Positions 7,678-14,926 of a DNA stretch of 30,022 nucleotides are shown in pieces. The position numbers were made by a program, and so were the translations under genes. How positions within the stretch are numbered: the stretch's first letter is position 1; every line of letters begins with the position of its first letter. A model generated the notes under the pieces. That model searched no databases. It had not been told where the DNA came from and worked only from the letters and a program-made list of their open reading frames with translations. The DNA comes from Bacillota bacterium. GTDB lineage: Bacteria > Bacillota > Clostridia > Christensenellales > CAG-138. The stretch spans positions 1-30,022 of the forward strand of contig JAEYSE010000122.1 of NCBI GenBank assembly GCA_023435025.1, written 5' to 3'.

Positions 7678-8592
7678 ATGAAAAAGGCTATCCAGTTTAT
7701 CGCAATTATCGGGCTGACAGCGCTTCTTACATCGTGCAATAGCACGGTAGCGTATCCTGCCCCTGCAACCGCTACGCCGGAAGCAACACCCGCTGTAACA
7801 CTGGCTCCCACTCCTGCTCCTACGGCCACTCCGGTGCCGACACCCGAACCGACAAGAGAACCGAGCGGTGACCATTTGGAGTTTGCAAAGCGTTACTGTG
7901 AGCAATATGGCTACGAGTACACCGACGATTACGCTGCAGCTTTCCTCTACGCGTTGTACACCCTGCCATCGGATTTTAGCGACATTAAACCTGAGCTTCC
8001 TGCAAACCTCTATCAGCATCCCTATAACACATGGGCTGAACCTACCTTGAAAAAAGACTATGCATTTAAAACAAATGCTGAGTGCATCGAGGAATTTGGA
8101 ATTGATGAAGTAACAGCAATCATGGAAGCTGCTAAAGGATTTTCTCTTGTTTGCGCAAACCGGGATTATACGCTTGAAGATAAAGAGAAGCTTTACAGTG
8201 ATCTTTATTATTATCTGCCTTCCCCTACAGAACAAACTGATTATGTAAAAGACTATGTAAAGTCCGACAAATCAGACAAAATAAGTCAGGTAGGCACTTT
8301 TAATACTGATCCATCCTTGGTATATCAGTGCTCCGATGGTATGTATCGAGTTCGTGGTCGTGCGTTTGTAAAGATGTCAAGTGCGACCAAAACATATCTC
8401 AAGGAGAACAAAGTTGAATTGGATGTATGGTATTGGTTCGATATGGAGTATAATGTCATTTCGGACCCACCAATCAATGATGCAAAGTATGCCCATAACA
8501 AGTATGTGGTTTACAACTGGCTATATATTTCCAATGGATGGACAGAAGCAGATTCAAGTATGATAGCACTAGCCGAGGCGCACATGGCATAA
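7678..8592 (+). CDS. Putative lipoprotein with Pro/Thr-rich linker
   Basis: 304 residues. A lipoprotein signal peptide ends in the lipobox LLTSC (Cys20). A linker (about 25-65) of repeated T-P-A/E-P-T units probably spans the cell wall. The globular C-terminal domain (about 68-304) is rich in Tyr, Asp and Glu and I do not recognise it. AAAGGAG precedes the ATG, and the gene is flanked by its own promoter (7578-7606) and a strong terminator (8642-8673). Its place between the Tad operon and a second secreted protein suggests a surface role connected with the pilus, but no function can be read from the sequence. Confidence 0.75.
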   Translation: MKKAIQFIAIIGLTALLTSCNSTVAYPAPATATPEATPAVTLAPTPAPTATPVPTPEPTREPSGDHLEFAKRYCEQYGYEYTDDYAAAFLYALYTLPSDFSDIKPELPANLYQHPYNTWAEPTLKKDYAFKTNAECIEEFGIDEVTAIMEAAKGFSLVCANRDYTLEDKEKLYSDLYYYLPSPTEQTDYVKDYVKSDKSDKISQVGTFNTDPSLVYQCSDGMYRVRGRAFVKMSSATKTYLKENKVELDVWYWFDMEYNVISDPPINDAKYAHNKYVVYNWLYISNGWTEADSSMIALAEAHMA

Positions 8593-8641
8593 CAGCCTTC
8601 TGCGCCTTTCTCTTTTTCCTTCAGCCGGTAATCGTCCCTCC

Positions 8642-8673
8642 AAGAGCATTTCGGAAACGAAATGCTCTTTTAT
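8642..8673 (+). terminator. Rho-independent terminator after the lipoprotein gene
   Basis: A perfect 12-bp stem (8642-8653 with 8658-8669) with a GAAA tetraloop, followed by a T-rich run. Confidence 0.9.
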
Positions 8674-8753
8674 TATAGATATCCTATACGCTGGAGGTGA
8701 TATTCGAAAGCTTGTATGAATCTTTTAAGGTAATGTTATGAAAGGAGAATATT

Positions 8754-10016
8754 ATGAAAATCAAAACAAGGCGTTTTATCGCCTTAGTTCTCTTAATCGT
8801 GAGTATGCTTACCGTCTGCTCAACTGCGTTTGCTAAAGAGCCTGATTCAGGCGGTTCATCAAAGGGTTCTAAACCTTATAACGGCTCCGGCACCGGTTCG
8901 GGTAACAACTACGGTTCGACCCGCCCTCCCATGAAAGACGCCTATGCAGCGTTAACCAATACCAGCAAAAGCAATGGTACAACCTATGGCAACCCTGGCG
9001 TATGGTCGAATGGCTCCGGTCCGGGCAGCAGTTCCTCCAGTTCCACAAGCAGCGGCAGAGGTTCGTCTTCCAGCGGATCAAGGAATAATACACCTATGCC
9101 GCCGAAACCCACCCCCCCCCGAAACCCCACACCCGACCGTGACGACGACGACGATGATGACGACCGTAATACTCCGCCTCCTGTTACCCCCGATCTGACC
9201 GTGACGAATATCACACCGGCCAACTATCGCGGTAACAGCACGGTAGTATCTACCGTCACTATCCAGGGCTTGCAGCCAGCTGCCGTAAACAGCGTTGAGG
9301 TTAGTTTCGAGGCAGGCGGTGCTGCGCAGAGCAAGACGGTCAATGTTCCTGCAAACAGTAAGGCCACCGTTCTGTTTACGTGGACAGCCCCTTCCCACGG
9401 CCCTGTGACGATCACAGCTACCGTCAACCCGGCGCGGACAGTCACAGAAACGGATTACTCCAATAACTCCTACAGCCGTTCTGTGACCATCCAACCGCCT
9501 TTCATTGATGCTGTAGAGCAGCCGGGCCCGGTACCCATCCCCTCGCGCCCGGGCGGTGAGAACAACAACTATGTGACATGGGAGGAAACCCAGAACGGCG
9601 TCACAACCTCGTATTGGGCGCGCCTTACGCTCACGGCCACACCATCCGTATCGCAGCTCAAGTCCGGTTATGGCTTCGGTGTGACGGTATCGGCCAATGT
9701 ATCTACTAATTACCATACGAGCTTTGCCCCCACGCAGGTGGTCATGTTCATCCCGGAACGCGGGTATGGTGAGGTCGTAAGGCTTGCCAACAGCGGCGGC
9801 TCCTGGACACTGCCGGTAAGCCCGTATTCGCCCATAGGAGCGCAGAAATGGTATGTGCCGGTGTGGTTCCCCGATGCGACCACATATAGCGCCAATATCA
9901 CGGCTGTAGGCGCTTCAACGCCGGGTGGTGAGCTTACGGCCACAATTCCGATAAACATCTATATCGACAGCAACATGTACACAGACGATAGTACCAACAA
10001 CACCTGGGCGCATTAG
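8754..10016 (+). CDS. Secreted CARDB-domain surface protein with Gly/Ser and Asp-rich linkers
   Basis: 420 residues. A signal peptide is probably cut after STAFA (residue 27). Next comes a low-complexity region: a Gly/Ser/Asn segment (30-120), a Pro-rich stretch, and a run of eight Asp near residues 131-138. A CARDB-type beta-sandwich domain (about 149-245, with the typical VNPARTVTETDYSNNSYS-like end) and a second beta-rich region (260-415) follow. CARDB domains are adhesion modules of bacterial surface proteins. There is no LPXTG motif or C-terminal anchor, so the protein may be released or held by a partner. AAAGGAG lies just before the ATG. A C9 homopolymer (9112-9120) sits in the linker. 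It may be cargo or a pilus-associated adhesin of the Tad system; that link is inferred from position only. Confidence 0.75.
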   Translation: MKIKTRRFIALVLLIVSMLTVCSTAFAKEPDSGGSSKGSKPYNGSGTGSGNNYGSTRPPMKDAYAALTNTSKSNGTTYGNPGVWSNGSGPGSSSSSSTSSGRGSSSSGSRNNTPMPPKPTPPRNPTPDRDDDDDDDDRNTPPPVTPDLTVTNITPANYRGNSTVVSTVTIQGLQPAAVNSVEVSFEAGGAAQSKTVNVPANSKATVLFTWTAPSHGPVTITATVNPARTVTETDYSNNSYSRSVTIQPPFIDAVEQPGPVPIPSRPGGENNNYVTWEETQNGVTTSYWARLTLTATPSVSQLKSGYGFGVTVSANVSTNYHTSFAPTQVVMFIPERGYGEVVRLANSGGSWTLPVSPYSPIGAQKWYVPVWFPDATTYSANITAVGASTPGGELTATIPINIYIDSNMYTDDSTNNTWAH

Positions 10017-10030
10017 GAGTGCAGAAACAC

Positions 10031-10062
10031 AAAAGGGAGCGGATGATCCGCTCCCTTTTCGT
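10031..10062 (+). terminator. Rho-independent terminator after the CARDB gene
   Basis: A perfect 13-bp stem (10031-10043 with 10047-10059) with a 3-nt loop and flanking A and T runs. It could work in both directions. Confidence 0.9.
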
Positions 10063-10118
10063 TATATCGGACAATCAAGCCTGCATAGTATCTAAATACA
10101 TTCTTGCGAGGTACAAAT

Positions 10119-10286
10119 ATGGAAATCATCGTGCATTATCCAAAAGAACCTGATCGTCTACATGAACTGCAAAAGAAAGTTGCCGCAGTACATGCAGAGG
10201 CAGTTGTACGGCGGATAAAATCCATTCCTTGTCCCAAAGATCAAAAAGAGAAACTTTTACAAGAGATTATTAATGACGCACGATGA
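10119..10286 (+). CDS. Small conserved-looking protein near the element boundary
   Basis: 55 residues from ATG 10119, chosen over TTG 10104 because GCGAGG lies 7 nt upstream of the ATG. It begins MEIIVHYP and is otherwise helical and charged (residues 15-55). I have a recollection of similar short proteins beside recombinase genes of clostridial mobile elements, but cannot verify it here. It overlaps the 3' end of the oppositely oriented HTH gene by about 30 nt. Function unknown. Confidence 0.55.
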   Translation: MEIIVHYPKEPDRLHELQKKVAAVHAEAVVRRIKSIPCPKDQKEKLLQEIINDAR

Positions 10287-10700
10287 AGAACTCAAGCGTC
10301 CTGAATCGGAATGCTTGAATGAATTCAACCTTTCCCAGTAAGCTCTGGTCATTCGCATTTTATCACTTTCCCATCGCTTAACGGTTCCAGCCTGAACACC
10401 CAAATGCTCTGCGAAGCGCTTTTGAGTAAGGCATGCTGACTGTCGGATGGACCTTATCTGTGAACCCTGTCCGCGATAAAGAAATAAATTGTAATCATCT
10501 AATAAATCAACAATATCAACTCCAAAAAGATCAGCAATTCGTCTCAAAACATCAATCGGATAATACCTATGCTCTACTTCTTCCATATAACTATATGTAG
10601 TGCGGTCTATTCCGATTAGTTTAGCTACCTCGCTTTGCAACATGGAATTCTTGTAACGGCAGTAGCGCAATTTTTGAGAAGTGCTTTTTAACATTGCCAT
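10257..10700 (-). CDS. Double helix-turn-helix (XRE/Cro type) DNA-binding protein
   Basis: 147 residues when started at the ATG at 10700. Two XRE-like helix-turn-helix domains lie in tandem: the first around residues 8-65 (QSEVAKLIGIDRTTYSYME), the second around 78-130 (TQKRFAEHLGVQAGTVKRWE). The open frame continues upstream to 10931, but that part overlaps the sigK fragment out of frame and looks non-coding. No strong ribosome binding site precedes 10700 or 10823, so the true start is uncertain. Lying between the sigK breakpoint and the rest of the element, it may regulate element maintenance or excision. A defective or partial gene cannot be excluded. Confidence 0.6.
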   Translation of the reverse strand: MAMLKSTSQKLRYCRYKNSMLQSEVAKLIGIDRTTYSYMEEVEHRYYPIDVLRRIADLFGVDIVDLLDDYNLFLYRGQGSQIRSIRQSACLTQKRFAEHLGVQAGTVKRWESDKMRMTRAYWERLNSFKHSDSGRLSSSSCVINNLL

Positions 10701-10855
10701 GTTGAGGCCAGATTTATTGTACTTTTCTCCATCAGCTAAAAAATGAGGCTGCAAGAGTCTAAAGCTATGTATATAGAGGGGCGCGTATGATGTTTTATCC
10801 CCTGAACGTGCCAAAATATACATACTTTGCCCGACACGAGAAAAAGCACGCCATT

Positions 10856-11248
10856 TTAATTTGTTTGTAACGTGATTCTCGACATCTGTTGAAAAAGAAT
10901 CCGTAATGATAGAATAGCATTTTCGATGCACCTTGCCGCATAGGTCGCAAGCGCGGTGCCTTTTTGCGCGTCATAGGTGGAGACAGCTTTGATAAGCCCG
11001 ATCGTACCGATGGATATGACATCGTCGCTGTCCCGGTTTGTGCCGGTAAATTTTTTGGCGATATGGGCCACCAGGCGCAGATTATGCTCAATAAGCATGG
11101 ACCTTGCTTCCTCATCCCCTTTTGCATAACGCGCTAGGCATTCCTTTTCCTGCTCCGGGGTAAGGGGTTCGGGGAACGAGTTTCCATTATTGATATAGGC
11201 GGCAAAAAAGAATATGTCCTTGCAGAGCTGCATCAGGATATCGAGCAT
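10856..11248 (-). pseudogene. sigK: N-terminal half of sporulation sigma factor SigK, interrupted (skin-like split)
   Basis: The first 110 residues match mother-cell sigma-K: a short hydrophobic pro-sequence (residues 1-22, IFFFAAYINNGN), then FPEPLTPEQEKE, the region 2.1 block LIEHNLRLVAHIAKKF, and the region 2.3/2.4 block ISIGTIGLIKAVSTYD up to ATYAARCIEN (101-110). Sequence unrelated to SigK follows for 20 codons to a stop; regions 3 and 4 are absent, giving 130 residues against about 235 normally. The break (near 10919) coincides with the site where the skin element splits sigK into spoIVCB and spoIIIC in B. subtilis. GGGAGG lies 9 nt before the ATG. If an element is excised in the mother cell the gene is conditionally functional, not dead; the C-terminal half would lie left of this window. 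Confidence 0.85.
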
Positions 11249-11548
11249 ACGCCAATACCTCCCTAATTCTGCGGTGTATCAGCATATGCTCGATATAGCT
11301 TGTTGGTTGTTTGTCCGGTGAAAAGCCTAAGAAACTCATAAAGGTCTATGGATATGATAACTGCATGTTCCCATCATTTACACATATCCTATGAGCGATT
11401 TAAAAGCGAATTATACTCTAATCATGACAATCTTCTGTATGCAAGCTTCATTTGCTGCTTGCTGTACAACACACGCAAAACCGCGAACCCAATGAACCCA
11501 CATTTTTCGAAACAGCGTGCCCTTCAGAGTAATAAATTCAAATATCCA
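11249..11548. other. Intergenic region between sigK and the GNAT gene
   Basis: About 300 nt, AT-richer than its surroundings. It must hold the sigK promoter on the minus strand. I looked for a SigE-type promoter and found only a weak GATACA-like -10 near 11278. An 86-codon plus-strand open frame (11348-11608) has no good ribosome binding site and runs into the opposing gene; I treat it as non-coding. Confidence 0.5.
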
Positions 11549-12019
11549 TTAATTAAGCGCCATACGGTAATAACAGGCTGTTGCATCATAAACAAATCCA
11601 CAAGATAACAGCGTTTTACAGGAGGATAGGTTTTCTTCATCCGGTTGAACGATGATTTCTTTGGCCTGCGTGTGCGTACGGATCGTATCGATTAGCAATT
11701 GAATGATCCGTTTGCCATGTCCTTTTCGAAGATGTGTTTCTTCACCAATCAAATAATCGATACTATATGTTTCGTTACGGGTATGAACGGAATACCAGTC
11801 TTCTCCCGCTTCAATACAGTCATAATACTGGCAGAACCCAATTGGTTGATCGTCATCCATTACAATGAAGTGACGGATAAAGGCGTACTGACCATCTCTT
11901 TGCCTGACCTCATCAAGCCAGGCATTCGGATCTTCGTACCACTTTAGGACGTATGGCTTATGAAGCCATATGTCCAGTAACGAAAGATCAGTGTCCTCAA
12001 TTGATCTTAAATGCAGCAT
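11549..12019 (-). CDS. GNAT-family N-acetyltransferase, AAC(6')/RimJ-like
   Basis: 156 residues. The acetyl-CoA loop of motif A is visible as LRKGHGKRI (about residues 97-105), preceded by the strand YSIDYLIGEE. An aminoglycoside 6'-acetyltransferase/RimJ-like layout is seen from the N-terminal LRSIEDTDLSLLDIWL and the HKPYVLKWYED segment. The substrate cannot be deduced; resistance activity should not be assumed. AAGGAGG sits 8 nt before the ATG, and the gene starts 26 nt after the U32 peptidase stop, so it is probably the last gene of the mltG operon. Confidence 0.75.
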   Translation of the reverse strand: MLHLRSIEDTDLSLLDIWLHKPYVLKWYEDPNAWLDEVRQRDGQYAFIRHFIVMDDDQPIGFCQYYDCIEAGEDWYSVHTRNETYSIDYLIGEETHLRKGHGKRIIQLLIDTIRTHTQAKEIIVQPDEENLSSCKTLLSCGFVYDATACYYRMALN

Positions 12020-12045
12020 CGCAACTCCTCCTTGATCATTCTACT

Positions 12046-13281
12046 TTACGGCTTGGGTTGCGGTAGCTTTTTGCGCAGCATATCGCCCGCCTCTAAAGGG
12101 CACTCAGCAGCCATCCACAGACGCTGCTGTGGATGGGGGGCAGAAGTAACCTCTTCCCCATCCTCCGTCAACATGGAAGTGATTGTAATCGTCCTGCCGA
12201 TATCGCCGGGCGAGAGTATTTCAAGCGTATCCCCCAGGAAGAAACGATTGCGCTGCTCAATTAATGCTCTGCGCTCAACGGAATCATACTTCAGAACAAC
12301 AGCAGATAGCTCATGCGTCTGCACATAACTTGCGCTGTGCGTCATCTGTCCCCCTGCACCCGGATCGCCAAATGCAAAACCTTCGGTATAGGGGCGATGG
12401 CTGGCTTTTTCCAGTTCTTCCATAAGTGTGGAGTCCGGCGGTTCATGAAGCGTCCGGTCACGGTACGCATCAAGCGCCATACGATAGGCATTGACGACTG
12501 TGGCCACATAGTAGACGCTCTTCATGCGGCCCTCGATCTTCAGACTGTCCGCGCCCGTTAACAACAATTTGTTGAGTTTAGGGAGCAAATTCAGATCCCC
12601 GGAGTTTAACATATATGTTCCGCGTTCGTCCTGCTCTATGGGAAAGTACGCTCCGTCTTTTCCACGTTCCCGTAATTCGTATGTCCATCGACAGGGTTGG
12701 GCGCATTCGCCTTTGTTGGAGTCGCGCCCGTTGATGTAATTGCTTAAAAGACAGCGCCCGGAATAGGAAACGCACATGGCTCCGTGCACAAAAAGCTCAA
12801 GCTCAAGCCCCGGAACTTGCTCCTTTATATAGGCCACTTCATCGAGCGAAAGCTCCCGGGCTAGCACAATGCGCTTGATGCCCTGCTCCTGCCAGAATTT
12901 CGCGGCGTGGGAATTAAGCGTGTTCGCCTGCGTACTCAAATGCAGTTCCATATCCGGAACATATTCTTTCGCAAGACGAATTACGCCGGGGTCGTTGACG
13001 ATCAGCGCGTCAGCACCTGCTGCGTAAAGATCCTTCAAAAAGGACGGCAGACCGGTCAGCTCGCAATCCCGCGCGAAGGCATTGACAGCAACATAAACGC
13101 GTTTGTTGGCTTTATGCGCAAAACCACATGCTTCAAAAAGCTGGTCCAGTGTAAAATTATCGGCAAAATTGCGAAGGCTCATTTGCCGCATACCAACATA
13201 CACGGCATCCGCGCCAAAGCGCAATGCCGTGTAGAACCGTTCCATATTACCCGCTGGGGCCAGCAACTCAGGTATTTTCAT
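12046..13281 (-). CDS. U32-family peptidase/tRNA hydroxylation protein (YrrO/TrhP-like)
   Basis: 411 residues from ATG 13281, which gives the conserved family start MKIPELLAPAGN; the open frame continues upstream into mltG. The U32 signature is visible as LELFVHGAMCVSYSGRCLLS, followed by the Cys cluster ending KGECAQPC, residues expected to bind an iron-sulfur cluster. In B. subtilis the U32 proteins YrrN/YrrO (TrhP) lie downstream of mltG (yrrL) and make 5-hydroxyuridine at position 34 of tRNAs; context and length support the YrrO type. The start is 1 nt past the mltG stop and its ribosome binding site is weak, pointing to translational coupling. An alternative upstream ATG (LRNMRRIS) inside mltG has GAGG in front of it. 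Confidence 0.85.
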   Translation of the reverse strand: MKIPELLAPAGNMERFYTALRFGADAVYVGMRQMSLRNFADNFTLDQLFEACGFAHKANKRVYVAVNAFARDCELTGLPSFLKDLYAAGADALIVNDPGVIRLAKEYVPDMELHLSTQANTLNSHAAKFWQEQGIKRIVLARELSLDEVAYIKEQVPGLELELFVHGAMCVSYSGRCLLSNYINGRDSNKGECAQPCRWTYELRERGKDGAYFPIEQDERGTYMLNSGDLNLLPKLNKLLLTGADSLKIEGRMKSVYYVATVVNAYRMALDAYRDRTLHEPPDSTLMEELEKASHRPYTEGFAFGDPGAGGQMTHSASYVQTHELSAVVLKYDSVERRALIEQRNRFFLGDTLEILSPGDIGRTITITSMLTEDGEEVTSAPHPQQRLWMAAECPLEAGDMLRKKLPQPKP

Positions 13282-13282
13282 A

Positions 13283-14431
13283 TTAGGACCAGTATTGGGA
13301 GTATTTTGCGATATTCGCCTCATGTTCCTCAAGCGTTTTTGCAAATACCAATGCTTCGTTTTTGGGGAGATCCATATTACAGAAGAATATGTAACCTTCT
13401 TCAATATACTCTTCATTCGGGTAGAGCGCGGCTTCTATCGCCAGCTTGCCAGGGTTTGAAATTGGTCCGGCAGGAAGCCCACCATACAAATACGTATTGT
13501 AGGGCGAATCAGTCGCCCGTTCCTCTGCGGTATATACGTATTTGTTCACCTTGAGCGCGTACTGCATGGTGGCACAGGACTCAAGACGTTGCCCTTTTTC
13601 CAGGCGGTTGTGGAATACAGCGGATACTTTGTAGAAATCCTCTTTCACAGACGCTTCGCGTTCGATGATGGAGGCGAGCGTAATCACATCGTCTATACTC
13701 ATGTCCATCTCTTTGGCTCGCGCCAAGTATTCTTCCGTGAATATTTCGTTAAAGCGTACCAGCATTTTGTTGATGACGCTTTCGGGCGTGGTGTCCGCAA
13801 AAACCTCATAGGTATCCGGGAAGAGATACCCCTCCAGCAAGTAATCGCGCGGTTTTTCCATACTGTCTTGTATTGCCGCCAGAAACGGATAAGTTTTAAA
13901 CGTTTCTTTGTCATTGCAAAGCCGTAAAAACTCCTGCTCATCCACAGTAAGTCCAGCCTGCTGCATGGACCATAATACACCGCTTATGGTATACCCTTCC
14001 TGTACCTTGAGTCTTACAGTCTGCCTTGGAGGGTTACCGGCGCAAATGATGTCCACAATTTCCGGAATATCCATGTTTCTGGAGAGAATATAGGTGCCGG
14101 CTTTGAGCTTATTGGCCTTGCCAACAAAATCAACATATACCTTGAAAACCGCTGTATTGGAAATAAGCCCGGGCTCATCGCTGCCAAAGGCACGGTAGAG
14201 TTTGGTAGCCACTGCGCTTGCAGAATCGCTTTTTTCCACCACAAACGCCACAGGAGTGGCATCGTTACTATCCACGGGCTTTATATAACGATCCAATACG
14301 AAATTGACCCCAAAGGAAAAGACTGCATACGTTACGGCGAGGCTAATTGCAAGCACCAATACGGGCCGCAAAAACCGCCAAATATTTTTTAAGGCCGGGG
14401 ACGGCCCTTTCAACCGTTGCTTATCAGGCAT
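13283..14431 (-). CDS. mltG: Endolytic murein transglycosylase MltG (YceG-like)
   Basis: 382 residues. Cytoplasmic N-terminus, one TM (about 22-46), a LysM-like region, then the YceG catalytic domain. Seen are EGYLFPDTYEV (200-210), LASIIEREASV with the expected catalytic Glu257, FHNRLEKGQRLESCATMQYAL, and the conserved SPYNTYLYGGLPAGPISNPG. MltG cleaves nascent peptidoglycan and helps set glycan-strand length. GGAGG is 6 nt before the ATG. A SigA-type promoter lies at 14470-14498. First gene of the mltG-U32-GNAT operon. Confidence 0.93.
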   Translation of the reverse strand: MPDKQRLKGPSPALKNIWRFLRPVLVLAISLAVTYAVFSFGVNFVLDRYIKPVDSNDATPVAFVVEKSDSASAVATKLYRAFGSDEPGLISNTAVFKVYVDFVGKANKLKAGTYILSRNMDIPEIVDIICAGNPPRQTVRLKVQEGYTISGVLWSMQQAGLTVDEQEFLRLCNDKETFKTYPFLAAIQDSMEKPRDYLLEGYLFPDTYEVFADTTPESVINKMLVRFNEIFTEEYLARAKEMDMSIDDVITLASIIEREASVKEDFYKVSAVFHNRLEKGQRLESCATMQYALKVNKYVYTAEERATDSPYNTYLYGGLPAGPISNPGKLAIEAALYPNEEYIEEGYIFFCNMDLPKNEALVFAKTLEEHEANIAKYSQYWS

Positions 14432-14469
14432 ACGCTTCCTCCGTTGTTTTTTATAATGCCTTTCAAGTC

Positions 14470-14498
14470 ATTATATCAAGTACGGCAGGCATGCGCAA
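14470..14498 (-). promoter_or_regulatory. SigA-type promoter for mltG
   Basis: On the minus strand TTGCGC (14498-14493), a 17-bp spacer and TATAAT (14475-14470), placed about 40 bp before the mltG start. Confidence 0.7.
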
Positions 14499-14517
14499 CA
14501 AAGCGGGTATGCGGCGC

Positions 14518-14862
14518 CTATCCTTCGAGCATGCTCAGGTCGGCATCCACAGCCTTGGCCAAAAGCCTGTATACGCTTCCCAATAAGCTGTTTAGCCGGT
14601 ATTCTGCCAACAGGAATTCTGAAGCGTCCGGATCAAACTGCAAAAGTTCCCCTATATGCTGTAGTTGCTTAAGCGTCTCTGCGGATTGCCTGCCCGCCAT
14701 GGCGTCCGCCTGCGCCTGTATCTGAAGCCGCTTGTATTCCTTATAAAACCCGCGAATGCTGTCATTTTGCATAGCCTTTTCCCATGCACTGTCATAGGCC
14801 AGGTATTCCTCGCTTTGTCGCAATGCCGCTGCAAGCGCCTGCGTTGCTTCCTCGATTGTCAT
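14518..14862 (-). CDS. YlbF/YmcA-family protein
   Basis: 114 residues from ATG 14862. TTG 14877 is rejected because the GGAGG overlaps it and sits 7 nt from the ATG. Entirely helical and charged, with the family pattern of an N-terminal helix ending LAYDSAWEKAMQND, a central RGFYKEYKRLQIQAQ helix and a C-terminal EYRLNSLLGSVYRLL segment. In Bacillus, YlbF with YmcA and YaaT forms a complex that works with RNase Y in mRNA maturation and affects sporulation and competence. Placement next to the RNase J gene fits RNA metabolism. Separated from rnj by a terminator, so independently transcribed or by read-through. Confidence 0.8.
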   Translation of the reverse strand: MTIEEATQALAAALRQSEEYLAYDSAWEKAMQNDSIRGFYKEYKRLQIQAQADAMAGRQSAETLKQLQHIGELLQFDPDASEFLLAEYRLNSLLGSVYRLLAKAVDADLSMLEG

Positions 14863-14893
14863 ATGATACGCCTCCAATTACCTTGAAAAATAG

Positions 14894-14919
14894 AAAGGCG
14901 CTGCAAGCGCAGCGCCTTT
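14894..14919 (-). terminator. Terminator after the RNase J gene
   Basis: An 11-bp GC-rich stem (14894-14904 with 14909-14919) with a 4-nt loop lies 8 bases past the rnj stop. On the minus strand it is followed by a T-rich stretch. Confidence 0.85.
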
Positions 14920-14926
14920 TGTCCCA

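Noticed and set aside
10701..10931. N-terminal extension of the double-HTH protein
   Set aside because: It overlaps the sigK fragment out of frame, has no similarity to a domain and no ribosome binding site at its start.
11249..11345. SigE promoter for sigK
   Set aside because: Only a GATACA-like -10 is visible near 11278, without a convincing -35 at 13-15 bp.
11348..11608. 86-codon plus-strand open frame between sigK and the GNAT gene
   Set aside because: No ribosome binding site, Cys/His/Tyr-rich random composition, and its 3' end runs over the opposing acetyltransferase gene.
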